Below are positions 1-10,716 of a stretch of 64,000 nucleotides of DNA, in pieces; within the stretch, counting starts at the first letter, position 1, and each line of letters opens with the position of its first letter. The notes under the pieces were generated by a model. It was not told the DNA's origin. It did not search any database and worked only from the letters and a program-made list of their open reading frames with translations. The DNA lies in contig CM046839.1 in the NCBI GenBank assembly GCA_025618425.1, positions 4,996,533-5,060,532 of the forward strand, read 5' to 3'. Position numbers and translations under genes: made by a program. The DNA comes from Heliocidaris tuberculata (taxonomy: Eukaryota; Echinodermata; Echinoidea; Camarodonta; Echinometridae).

Positions 1-22
1 CTTTGCTGTGGAGTATACTTAC

Positions 23-737
23 CTAGATTATCACCTTTGGGGTGGAAGACATATTCTGCAAGCTTTTGTCCAATCTTTTCCAGTTTTTCACAGCCTGGAT
101 TGCAAGTTCTATCCTTGCCTTGGAAGTGTCCATGATGGCACTTAAATTGTTCAGCCTCCTCCTCATTAATTTCTTTTCCCATCTTGTCTTTAATAAGGTC
201 TCTTGTATACTGAGTTACATCCCTTCCTCCAAAACCTAGATGAACAAGACCATATGGCGGCCTGTGTCCATCATGTACTGTAGAAACGTTTGATGACATA
301 TAACTTGAAGACAACACTATACCTGATGACAGACCAACAGAATAGAGTGCCATTAAAGGTTCACTCGCTAAGTAGAATGCAGGCACATCTAAGCTTTCAA
401 ATACTAACTCCACTATTTTCTGACGACATCTATGTTCAAGTCCAGGTTTTTCAATCAACAGTAAAGGATGATGACCACTTTTTGTCTTGTTCTTGGTCCC
501 AAGCGCTTGCTTGATGATGTTCTCAAAGCTATCCCAGTCACTGATAGTACTGTCTGCTATCACTGAATAAGGTGAAAGATCAACCCCACTGTCACAGACT
601 TTCATTGCTTCCTGGGAATGAAATATATGATCTGGTGAAGTTTTCTCAAATTCACCAAATCCAACTTTGGTGAACAAATTTCCCACATCCAGAATTACAG
701 GCTTGTCCTTGGATGAACCTTCCATATTCTCAACCAT
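23..737 (-). CDS. Divergent actin-family protein, 5' coding exon (partial)
   Basis: Reading the minus strand from ATG at 737 gives 238 uninterrupted codons, ending at a clean donor (GTAAGTAT) with its GT at 22-21; the gene continues beyond the left edge. The N-terminus PVILDVGNLFTKVGFGEF aligns with the first phosphate-loop region of actins. Residues around 95-145 (LLIEKPGLEHRCRQK, then VFESLDVPAFYLASEPLMAL) match the actin segment LLTEAPL...MFETFNTPAMYVA. HLGFGGRDVTQY corresponds to the LAGRDLTDY region. The second phosphate loop (DSGDG in actin) is not recognisable: the sequence there is Ser-rich. An in-frame TGA lies upstream of the ATG, and a possible acceptor (TTTCAG) precedes it, so a 5' non-coding exon may exist. 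It could be an actin-related protein or a lineage-specific actin-like gene; I cannot assign a subfamily. The family call is fairly sure, the start less so. Confidence 0.75.
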
Positions 738-1364
738 GTCAACGGGGCTGTCGTTGATTCCAAATCACATTCTGAAATGAAAACATATACAATTCAATCT
801 TTTATACAAGAAATAAACTCTAGACCCCTCTATATCAAAATATTCAAAGAGAAAAAATTTAGATCTAGATCTAGATCTAGATCTAAATCATTATTTTTAT
901 ACACTACTTCAAAGCTCATTGTCTCAAGAAACAAAAGGAGTAATATCTGCATTCTATATAACAGCATAATATCACTAACAGCTTATCCAGATAAGCTTGT
1001 ACTCCAACATAGCTTTATAGGATTCAATAGATTTTGTGTGTATCAGCAGGAATTTTTCCAGTCTAGATCATTCATATAAGAGAGAAATATAATTATATAT
1101 AAAATTTCACTTTCAACTCTGAAACTAAAAATTTGTAGCATAGTAAGTGTTGAATTCATGAAGAGTCCCTGAATTAGGTAATCTAGCAAATTTATGTAAA
1201 TTAGATTTTGCTAAGAGCAATTTGGGGGTCTGTTTTACACAAGAGAAGCAGTGAATTAGCGACACAGTCCCACATAGGCTTGCATGGTCCCGTGAGTGAA
1301 CAGCATAATACCATCCATATCAAAATATGCAGTTCTCCACTCATAGTGGTTAGGGTTAGGGTAT
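738..1364. other. Non-coding stretch upstream of the actin-like gene
   Basis: No gene is visible. It holds a short palindromic (AGATCT)n microsatellite at 861-885. A telomere-like GGTTAGGGTTAGGGT stretch at about 1348-1362 abuts the inverted-repeat element that follows. The promoter of the actin-like gene may lie here, but no core element is convincing. Confidence 0.5.
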
Positions 1365-1731
1365 GGGGGGCGCTTGTCTCATTGAGACCTGTAAATCATC
1401 CGCCTTACCCCAAATATGGATAAAAAGGGTATTTTTTCAGCACTGGGCGGATAACGCAGGTTACGCGTTTAGGGTATCAAAAACAGCAAAAATCAAGAAA
1501 AAGGGTAGTGCACATTCAGATGTGATAAGAAGAAGATCAGCGAAAATTGCCGTTAAGGGTAAAAAAATCAGAGATGTTATAGGGGTTTCCCTGTTTAGGG
1601 TATCAAAACCACTCCTACCAAGGAGTTATCACGTAACTCCTTGCTCCAACTGCAATCCCCGTTTTGGGTTTTTTTAAGAAAGTGATTTACGCGGATGATG
1701 TACAGTGTCATCTCAATGAGACATGCCCCCC
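1365..1731. mobile_element. Inverted-repeat element (MITE-like), about 370 bp
   Basis: The ends are imperfect inverted repeats of about 45 bp. The left arm (1365-1409) runs GGGGGGCGCTTGTCTCATTG and on to CATCCGCCTTAC; the right arm (1688-1731) is its near reverse complement, ending CTCAATGAGACATGCCCCCC. Inside, the 16-mer GTTTAGGGTATCAAAA occurs twice (about 1468 and 1591). There is no coding capacity. The superfamily is unknown and no clear target duplication was found. Confidence 0.6.
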
Positions 1732-2189
1732 GGGGCAACTTATGTTTGAAGAAGATGTTTTTAAGATAGATGCCCTTATATTGTTCTAATTTGGGTGCTT
1801 CGTTTTTATTGGAAGTTTATTCCAGAGTTCTGGTACGGGGTGCTGGAAAGACCTTGATTTGTTTAACAATATCCTTGTGGAATACAAATATACGGTAAGG
1901 GGTCGATCCTATATTTAAAGCTACACAGGTCCTAAAGCTATGCATCCCGTAAATACACGAAATGCGACGCGTTCAATGCGCCAAACTTTTGGTCTGACTG
2001 AGCAACGAGATTATCATTTACGTTCGCGAAAAAGAATGAGTAATTTTCCTTTATTTTTTGTAATATTATCACTAATTGGAAATCGGGGTGAAATTCACAT
2101 CAGTCAGCTTCAAAATTAAGATTTGCATTCATTTATTATATTAATACATGTGCGTAGCTTGCAATGAGGTTTGTTAATAAAATACCACA

Positions 2190-2446
2190 TATGATGGGGG
2201 TTGCATTTCCGGACACTTACAAAAATTAGCCTGTCAATTTTGCCGTCAGATTTTACGAAAAACACGCATCAAGTAACACTGAAACCAGGGAATATTTGCA
2301 ATTCACATGATTTTCAACCAATCCTGTGAAAGATTTGTGACAATTTGCATGAAAAGTTGTTCGATTTACTGTTTAAAAATGACCTGTCCAGATAAAACAA
2401 CCTGTCCAGATTAACAACCTGTCCGGAATTACAACGTCTGGGTATA
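2190..2446 (+). mobile_element. TA-flanked MITE, copy 1
   Basis: This segment is matched in inverted orientation by 29352-29589. Both ends carry related sub-terminal TCCGGACA motifs, one end reading GATGGGGGTTGCAT and the other CCCAGACG. Each copy is bordered by TA on both sides, as for Tc1/mariner-type insertion. Internal similarity includes CAACTTTTCATGCAAATTGT and CTGTTAA/TTAACAG segments. It is non-coding. Confidence 0.65.
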
Positions 2447-3345
2447 CCATTCAGAATTCTCATAATCAGATAATCTAACACAGTAACACTAACAGCAACA
2501 ACAATAAATGTCGATGATGTCTCAGCATGCAGCATGCACTCAGCAGACAGCAAGCTCATTTAGCTCATCTTCACGAGACAGGAGAAAGGAACTGATGGTA
2601 GACGTAACGTTAGATTAGGTTTGACAAGATGACGATCTTCTAGTCTAATAAGAATTAGAATTCTTCCTTTCGGAATTGCTAGGATTTGCAATGCAGGGCA
2701 GTGCAAAAAGAAATAAAAACAATACACGAAGCGCAGTACATGGGACATACGCTAAGTATACCGTTATTAGATTTCTCATCGATCTGCAGGGCGTTCTCTA
2801 CGTCTAGACACCAGACATTTTTCGATTGTTTGGATTTGCGCTATATACCGCGTACGCTATAGCTCGGCTTCGCGAAAGAACCAACGTAACAGGCCTTCAT
2901 TTCATTTTTTTGCCACCGTTATTTTATTTAAGGAAGTAAGTTTCGGAGCCTAAGTTTCTTATATACCCATTCTGTATTAACGAATCAATTTTTTATCATT
3001 TATTTACTCGATGTGTTGACCTGGTTGTTCCCAGTGTCAGCGTGTTGTTGAAATATGTTTGTGTGACGTTTTTTCACTACTGATAACGACCGACTCGTCT
3101 ATAAATTGCAACATGAGCTGTGTGGTAACCCCCCTTCATTCAGTTTCAGATCCTCTTCTGCTGCATGCACTGATTATAACTGCCATTTAAGACTTCCTAC
3201 GTTAGAATAAGATGCTAGTTCTTGTAGACTAGTTTGATCTAGTTTTCTCTTAAACTTATAACCGGGTAATTCCATGCTATCCACTAAAGTTTTCACGGTA
3301 ACAGACTATCCAATGTGACAAGGTCGAGGGGCAAATAAGCTGCCT
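2447..3345. other. Non-coding stretch, nothing recognised
   Basis: AT-rich DNA without a supported gene or repeat. Short open frames here have no recognisable protein features. Confidence 0.4.
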
Positions 3346-3405
3346 TTAGTTTAGGAAGTTTAGCTTCCCCACACGTACACCCAAGTAAACCCAAGTAAGT
3401 AAGCA
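3346..3405 (+). mobile_element. LINE 3' tail remnant
   Basis: The sequence TAGCTTCC followed by CCCAAGTAAACCCAAGTAAG repeats closely resembles the 3' end of the LINE fragment at about 4445-4492 (CCCAAGTATACCCAAGTAAG). The short tandem tail is typical of a non-LTR retrotransposon 3' end. This copy retains only the tail. Confidence 0.5.
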
Positions 3406-3802
3406 GTATAGTCAAGGATTGTAATTCCGAACAGATTGTATTACCGAACGTGTACAGTTAAGCGCCTAAAATGGGTTTTCATACGCTTGGGATTACGCGT
3501 ATGAAAACCAAAGTATTGAAACAAAGGTGTCTTTTTCCCATAGATCTAGGTTTCACACGTTCGGAAATACAGTACCTTTTTCAAGGGACCAAAACGCCGC
3601 GTCGTTGGGAAGGGGTTCACTCGGAACTCGGAAGGGAATATCGTATTAAATCTAGGTTTTCTTTTTAAAATTCCTCAACTTCTTTTTCTGTAGGACTTTG
3701 AGCATTCATTATGTAAGTTTGACAGATATTCGTTTGATAGTCTATTTAATTTTCTATCGTTGATTTTCTGAAAAGTGTTGGGACACTGGATCAACCACCA
3801 TA
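3406..3802 (+). mobile_element. Mariner-like MITE with internal palindrome, copy 1
   Basis: One of three copies in the window (others at 25239-25620 and 26551-26937, both inverted). The ends form imperfect inverted repeats sharing a distal TCCGAACA, and every copy sits between TA dinucleotides. Near the left end an almost perfect hairpin is built on TTTTCATACGC and GCGTATGAAAA. About 390 bp, with no transposase. The TA target and inverted ends suggest Tc1/mariner mobilisation in trans. Confidence 0.75.
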
Positions 3803-4078
3803 AGTAACATAGCATGGTACTGGTGAGTGGGGAAATTTGGGCTTGATCTTGGTATGGTGAGCCCAGAGAGTTGAATTGATCGCAAATACTTGTGTTGAAT
3901 TTCGCATTAATTACACATTTCAAAACACTTAAATACAGAATTATTTCATTTGATATCAATGTGTAAAATGATCATCAAAGAACAAATGGTGAAAATTTCA
4001 AGGAGTAAAATTACACAAAAAATGAAATTTAAGGCTGAAAAACCTGTACTACTGTAGCAGGGACTTCAAGTTCAACTT

Positions 4079-4492
4079 TTGAAACATCGCCGCGCAGTGC
4101 CGAGCTCACCCTGGTGCCAAGTTAGCCCGACCCCACACAGAAATAATAAAATACTACTATTGATATGCTGTTGTAGTTTAACTTTGAACAATTTGGAATC
4201 TTGGGTTTTTATTATTGTTTCCAGTAATGTTGTCAAACAACGTTTCCATACAAGACGGAGGCAGTATGCTTTCGCAATAAGAAGTGTAAACAATTGGAAT
4301 GCCCTACCTAGTAGTAATGTACATGTAGTTAATGCTACCACCATAAACCAATTCCAGTCATCCCTAGAAAGATATTGGAGAAACAATCCAATCAAGTTTG
4401 AACCATACCTGAGATGGGATGGAGCAGTAAAGAGGGACAAATAAGCTTAGCTTCCAGTCTCTATACCCAAGTATACCCAAGTAAGTAAGTAA
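4079..4492 (+). mobile_element. LINE fragment: C-terminal end of a reverse transcriptase ORF plus 3' tail
   Basis: The open frame at 4079-4444 ends with a segment (RSVNNWNALPSSNV, then INQFQSSLERYW) that matches the far C-terminus of many LINE polyproteins (pattern RVVxxWNxLPxxVVxAxSxxxFKxxLDxxW). It is followed by the short tandem tail CCCAAGTA/AAGTAAGT. Only the last 80 or so residues look retroelement-derived, so this is a heavily 5'-truncated copy. An (ATC)n microsatellite follows at 4508-4537. Confidence 0.65.
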
Positions 4493-4506
4493 GAATTCCA
4501 GTCGGT

Positions 4507-4507
<1 letters not shown>

Positions 4508-4537
<30 letters not shown>
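4508..4537. repeat. (ATC)n microsatellite
   Basis: About ten consecutive ATC units. Confidence 0.9.
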
Positions 4538-4956
4538 TGTACGGGAATGTAGGATGGGGTCAGGCTAACTCCACTCACACTTATGCGAGGTTATTGGAGA
4601 TAACCTCGCACTCTGTACCTTCATACCGTGAGCAATTGCCTAGTACAACAATACTTCATTTATGTGCATAACTCTTTTTTTTAAAATGAAGGAAACATCC
4701 ATTTTAGGCTTAAAATTTAAAGTGCAGGCTCTACTTTTCTAGTAATCTTTTCAAACAGTTCTGCATGTACTGTTACATGTAGGGCCTCACACAATGTCAA
4801 ATTAAAGCTTGATGAGATGCACACAATCTAATTTTGTATCTTCTCTTTCCTACAGGTTTTTCTAACTCTTTGATCAGACTACAGCAGCAATGCCATCATA
4901 GTGGTAACCTTTTCATCATGATCAAGGATTTTAGTCAGTTGTCCTGAACAGTACTA

Positions 4957-7900
4957 GTGAATGTTGAAGGCCTTATACTTTTGTTACCAGGAAAAGAAGG
5001 AAAGAGAATCAAGATGCATTCAAATGAGGATGCTATCCATGCATCTAGGAAAGCTGCTGCCTCAGCTCTCACAGAAAGACATCGTGGAGAGTGGATGGGG
5101 GCAGGTGACCCTGAAAGCGCCTCTGTTTACCACCATATACGAAGCAGAACAATAGGACATGCTAAGCACAGGAGGAAGGCGATCTGTAACCTGACCACTC
5201 GTAGGCTTCCCCATGTACTCGCAGAGAGAGAGATAGAAGTTGGAGAAATTAATAAGATCTTTGCTTCAGATTGGATTTCAGATCACCAAGTTGTCATTGG
5301 AACCAAGTGCAATAGAGTGAGTATTATACTATTATTTTCCTGGTTGCCTCTATAAGGACTAGGACTCTGGCTTGAAGTGCTTATAGATACTGATGAGATG
5401 AATAATAAGAGTGATTCTTTGCCCTGAAAAGATAGCACAAACTTGCCATAATTGAAATGTACTACAGCTTATATTAAGATGTTTTCAAGCCATTTCACAA
5501 GACTGGAGGTCCATGTAAAGTTATGGTACAAACATCCTCCCCTCCCCCTCCCCCCCCCCCCCCTCCCCAAACCTTTTCACTAATTTCCTTGATCTTCTCT
5601 TTTTATCTGTCAGTGTCTGTCTCTCACTATGCCAGTCACCTGCTCACTTTCTCTCTCTGTTTCTCTCTCCATCCTTCCTCTCTCTTTGAGCACTTCCTTC
5701 ACCTTTTAATGAAGTTCTACATCAGCCTCTGACCATGTTGACTTGTATTGTTTGAAATCATTCTCCAGTTGATGGCCTTAGACTTGGATCTAAACCACCA
5801 AGTCTCCATTCCAATGCTTCGCAGTCTCCCTGGCAGAAAGCAAGAGATATTGCCAACCAACAACAGCGGCATACACAGCATAGCCATCAACCCTAGTGGT
5901 ACCCTTCTAGCAACAGGTGCAGACAACCCAAATAACATCGGTATCTACAGTTTACCCACATTTGATCCTGTTTGTGTTGGCCAAGTAAGTTGATGATTAT
6001 ACATGTATGGCTCACATGTACACTTTTAAGAGATTGTTTACATGATATCTGAAAGGTTATGTATCTTTCCCAACTTTCCGTTTCAAAATGATTGTTAATC
6101 AAGTAATCAGTGACCAGTTAAAAATAAAGAGAACAGACAAACAAGATGTTATGTGATCTAGTGGTAGGCTATCCACCTGATCAGTGGTATTCCCCATTGA
6201 TTTTCTTTTTCTTTCTGTGCAAGAAAATGATAGAGTTTTATTAAGCTTTTTATGAAAATTGACCACAAACAATTGTTTTGGTAATCAAATTAGACTGTAA
6301 TGTTGCCATCGAATATGGTGAAGAGCGATTCCATACAGAGTGTCCTGTACGACATATGACATTTATCCATATATTTCATCTATAAAATAGTGAACAATCT
6401 CTTGATGTTACTACGCATGTAAGTGGTGATACATGTACCAGAAAGAACCATTATCCAGTTGGTCATTTGGAGATTCTTCATTTTTGGATGAAATATGTGA
6501 AAAAAGGAGATGTGTTTTACGGGACACATTGCATGGGATCGCCCTGAACAGCTCTTGACTTACTTTTTTGTGAAACATACTGTACTTGTACAGAGTTGTA
6601 CTGTGTCCCGCTTTTGATTTTACTGGTTGAGTTACATGGGCTAGTTTGAATATTTGTGTGTATGCATGTGTAAGATGTAATTATTGGTATGGTACTGTGC
6701 CAAGTATTTGATTTTGATCCAAGAATAAGACTGAAGATTATTATGATTTTTATTTTTCCACCCAGAATTGCCACAAGGATTGGATGTTCTCTGTAGTATG
6801 GTTAGATGATCAATACTTAGTGGCAGGTAATATGAATTTTGTGCTTTTCTAACATTATGTGAGGTTTTCCAGGACTTTCCTGCATTTTACAGAGTGTGTA
6901 CATTAAAGCCAAATGACACAAGGCTAATTAGAATAGCTTATAAACACCTTACAGGTATTTATTTCAGCTAGTTTGAATGTGTTTAGTTTTGTGCCTTGTA
7001 TTAAGAATGGGAGTCAGTCAAGTCATGAGCAGTTCACTCCTCTTAAAGTGATTTGGTAACTTTGTAGAGGCTTGATAAAATCTGAGCTGCCTGGCATTTC
7101 ATGCTATCAGTGTATGTAATATGGTGTAAAAATGAAGCCCAGGGGGAAAAAAAGCACTTCAAAATCATCATGTGCTTCTCAAAAGTAAACATATGCAAGT
7201 GACCGGAAATGCCAGACTCATTTCCCCCCATAGACTCAGTGTTAGACTAAAGCATATGGCCATACACTTTCGTAAATGGGAGTATTCAGTCATAGATATC
7301 TTAATAATAGCATTATATATTTGAAAACCTTTTTATGCCTGGCTATTTATTTATCCTTCTGAACATCATTATACAAGACAGATATCAAAATTCAACAATT
7401 TATTAAATCAAGCCTCCACAAAGTTACCGAATCCCTTTAAAGGGATTGATTAACTTTGCCCAGGATTGAAAAAAAAAAATCACTGTTCCAGCTAATGCTG
7501 TAATCATAATTGCAAACCTTTAGCTCAGACAGGAATCGCCTGAGTTTTATAAGCTGATCGGTCGTTTATATATCAAGATATTTACGATTGAATATTGATG
7601 TCGGGATAGAGTACCACTGAACCCTAAAGAACTCTTACGGTTGGCATACCTCGCTCTATCACAGAATACCGTACGGGCTGGAAACCCGCTCTGAAATCGC
7701 CAAGCGCTGGTGCTTGGTTTTTGTGACTGCAGCGCAGCGAAGAAGCCGAGCGACTTGCGCTAGCGATTGATCGCGATTTTCTCTTTTTTAGGATAGTAAA
7801 CGGGTTCCATTTTCTCTCATACTTTCACATATCCTTAATTATATATGTAGTTAGAGGACTGCATACAATTCACTGGCATTTGAGCTGATTTTACAATTTT

Positions 7901-10716
7901 TCACAAAGTTAATCAATCACTTTAATATAGAATTCTAAAAAGTTTCAGGAAATTCTGCTACTTGATGTACAAGCTAATGGTATGAAACGTGAAATGGGAC
8001 AGCTTGTGAACATCATTTTAACCACTGTAAGTGAAAATCCTTTTCACTCTGATACAGAAAACTTTCGTTGGTTGAGGTAATTATAACGTAGTTTAGGCTT
8101 CTACCACTAGATGTTAAGATTGGTGGAAGCCTAAACATTTACAATCTACTTTTTTGCTTCAAATAAGGTTCAAATGACTTTTAGAATTATCAACACGGTC
8201 CAAAAAGAACACTCTAAAAAGTTGTCTAGAGCCTTGATTAAAACACATCATTGTTGAAAGCCAGTGAAATCAGAAGTGAAAAGAATACTTGGATCTAAAA
8301 TTCTGAATCATACCATAGGCCAAATTCGAGACCCATGTCAATAATCTCTCAATTTGCAATGTCTCACCCTTATTGTTTATAACCAGGTTCAAGAGATTCT
8401 CAGATTTCTGTTTGGTCTGTTGGTCAAGATCTATGTGACCGGGTAAAAGAGGTCAATGAAACAACCTCAGTGCCATCCTATGAATCCATCTTCCCAATCT
8501 TGCTACGCTCCAGTGAGAAGAGTGAGAAAGTGCGAGCTTTGGAATACAGCCAACAAACGAAGGTAAGAGTATGATGTTCTTTTTTTTTTTTATTGTTGCT
8601 CTAATTATGATGCAGAATAGATCAGGTTGATAAACATTAGTTAACAAATGAATCAGGGTAATTTCTTACTATTCCTGTAGTGAATTCTTGTGTTTGTTAT
8701 CCATGTGTACATTCATTGTTTTCTTGTGTTTGTTATCCATGTGTACATTCATTGTTTTCTTCATATTCATATTAGTTTTATGGAAGCCCAGTTTACAGTC
8801 CTGTTGGTAAAAGTAATAGCAGTTTCATGATGATGGGAGAGAATGAATATTGTTTTGAATAAAAATTCTTGGACTGGCTATTGACATTTTGTTCTTTCCA
8901 ATTGTTTCAAACCGTCCTTTAGGAATTAGCTTCATTGTCGGCCAATGGTTTTATTCACCTATGGGACTTGAGAAGCTTCCGTAAGCTGCACACCCGACGC
9001 TTGCCGTACTGTGAGGAGAATGTCTGTATCTCCCTCTCAGAAGACCACTCTCTGTATGCTGTAGGCTCCCAGTCTCATGTCACTTTCCTGGACTCCAGGA
9101 ACGGCAGATGTGTGGCATCAGTTCATTCCAAGGAGAGGGGCAGTGGTATGTATCTGTCCTAGAGCACAACATAGTTTGTTTTTTTTGTTTTTTTTGTAAA
9201 CTTGTTGGATTGATCCCTCTTTTAATGATTAAAGATAAAGGCGAGTTCTGGTCATGAGATTGAATTGTGAAAGAAACTTCTTAAAGCAATTGAGAAAGGT
9301 TGATTATATAGCACATAAGAATTGGTGTATGCTGTAATGTTTTGGAATGACTGAAATGATAAGAAATTGACTCAATCCTGCTGAGAATCACATGCACTGC
9401 ACACAGAAATGTTTATATGAGACTACACAAAAATGTTTGGCCCGAGCATTTCAGCTGTTTCTTGTCATATTTTGAATGTAAGGGCATTTCAGCTTACCCT
9501 CATTATCCATTCTCTGTTTTGTTTCTGATTGTCAATTTACACATGTAGGTGTGCGGTCAGTGAGCTTCAAGGATGGTGTCCTGACAGTCGGTACCGGTCA
9601 AGGTGCTCTCATGTTCTTTGACCTGAGAGCTGGTCACTTCATTGAGAGGGAACTAGACGGGAAAACAGTGCCTGTCAAGTTGTACACTGGAAAAGGATTT
9701 CTGGTGAGTTCTTGTAATGTGTGTATACATGTCTATCTTCTCAATTAATGAAGAATGAAAATGCTGATAATAATAAAAGCTATAATTACAAATGGTCCTT
9801 TCATGTCAATCAAGCATGTTACTCAAACACTCTCATACTCAACCCCATAGAAATTTCCAGGAGCTGTCATTTGAAACTGATTTCATTCGTGGACATTCTG
9901 AATCTTTCTGAGAAAAAGACAATGCTTATTCAAATGTCTCAGAAGATGGAAGCATATTATGTTCTCAAAAAGAAAAGTATATTAAAGTATAGCCTCAGTT
10001 CAAATGTCCTTTCCAAAGATATCTAAAGGGATTAAGAAAAGAACACCAGAGAAGGAGATAATGTTGGGATATTTCGGGAAATAGATGAAGTACCTACATT
10101 ACTTTAAGATGAATTCAGTGACATTAATGTAGATGGGCAAGTCCAAGTTGTTTTGTCACAAATATTACTGGTCACATCTCACATTTTACTATATTTGATA
10201 AATTGTATGAAGTTGAAAACCTTACTAGAGCTTTTATTGGATGAAAATATGAAGTGAAACAACACATTTGATGTCACTTTATCTTTAGAACTCCACAATA
10301 TCTCATAACACATGTGATACAAAATTACCAAATGCCTTGGACTTGACCAGATATTAATGAATGTATTGATCACTTTGATATTTTGAGATGGTAACTACAT
10401 ATTTTGCACCATGAATACTGATCATTCTATTATTATTATTGCACTTGTAGTTAGTAATCCTAAATAGATCAAAGCTAGGAATATGAGATATATATATATA
10501 TATATACATGTATATACATTGTGATTGGTAATATCTTCACTTTGAATGATTTTTCTCCAGCAACGAGACTCCCTTTTCCACCAGTTCTTCAGTGAGTCCT
10601 GTCATCCCAATGCTGTATACACCCATCGATACGACAAGTCTGGGACCAGGCTTTTTGTGGCTGGTGGTCCACTGCCATCTGGTCTTTCTGGGAACTATGT
10701 GGGCTTGTGGCAGTAG
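4957..10716 (+). CDS. DCAF12: DDB1- and CUL4-associated factor 12 (WD40 protein)
   Basis: Seven exons: 4957-5316, 5769-5984, 6766-6826, 8387-8562, 8923-9145, 9549-9703, 10561-10716; 448 codons plus stop, against about 453 residues in the vertebrate protein. Diagnostic segments: [39 protein letters not shown] followed by a stretch ending [38 protein letters not shown] and [31 protein letters not shown]-terminal [19 protein letters not shown]. These are the DCAF12 WD40 propeller blades in order. DCAF12 is a substrate receptor of CRL4 (CUL4-DDB1) ubiquitin ligases, known to recognise proteins ending in a C-terminal di-glutamate degron. The start is uncertain: ATG 4957 gives the family length; ATG 5014 is the next in-frame choice. 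A 5' untranslated exon is likely, because an acceptor (CCTACAG) lies at about 4855. The N-terminal 60 residues are poorly conserved, as usual in this family. Confidence 0.93.
6320..6540. mobile_element. Short interspersed element with GTGTCC ends, copy 1 (DCAF12 intron 2)
   Basis: The segment is similar to 40345-40560. Shared features are a right half with TTGGAGATTCTTCATTTTTG (here) versus ATCGAGATTTTTCATTTTTG, and a terminal GGGACACAT. Its ends are weakly inverted (TGTCCTGTAC and GTTTTACGGGACA). It is a non-coding, probably MITE-like repeat. Confidence 0.45.
7043..7440. mobile_element. TTAA-flanked MITE (DCAF12 intron 3, left element)
   Basis: It is bounded by TTAA at 7043-7046 and TTAA at 7437-7440. 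Adjacent inverted ends are AGTGATTTGGTAACTTTGTA (then GAGGCTTGAT) and, on the other strand, AGGGATTCGGTAACTTTGTG (then GAGGCTTGAT). It is about 390 bp and non-coding. The TTAA target points to piggyBac- or Kolobok-type transposition in trans. Confidence 0.75.
7437..7925. mobile_element. TTAA-flanked MITE (DCAF12 intron 3, right element)
   Basis: It starts at the same TTAA (7437-7440) that ends the previous element and stops at TTAA 7922-7925. The inverted ends are AGGGATTGATTAACTTTG and CAAAGTTAATCAATCACT. The terminal AGGGATT resembles the neighbour's end, so the two elements are probably related. Confidence 0.7.
8685..8756. repeat. Two-copy 36-bp tandem repeat
   Basis: Two adjacent identical units containing TTGTTATCCATGTGTACATT, in DCAF12 intron 4. 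Confidence 0.85.
9228..9490. mobile_element. Diverged copy of the 41159-41532 TTAA element (DCAF12 intron 5)
   Basis: Starting at TTAA near 9228, AGATAAAGGCGAGTTCTGGT and the downstream bases match the reverse complement of the right end of 41159-41532. The similarity continues to the GAAATGCTCGGGCC-like and CATATTTTGAATGTAAGGGC segments. The far end is not clearly preserved. Confidence 0.55.

Noticed and set aside
1340..1370. Possible internal telomeric array (TTAGGG)n
   Set aside because: Only about two units; too short to call an interstitial telomere.
4072..4440. Minus-strand open frame of 122 codons
   Set aside because: Antisense shadow of the LINE RT tail at 4079-4444, which has recognisable motifs on the plus strand.
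5523..5732. Pro-rich then Ser/Leu-rich short frame
   Set aside because: Encoded by a C-run and TC-rich tract inside DCAF12 intron 1.
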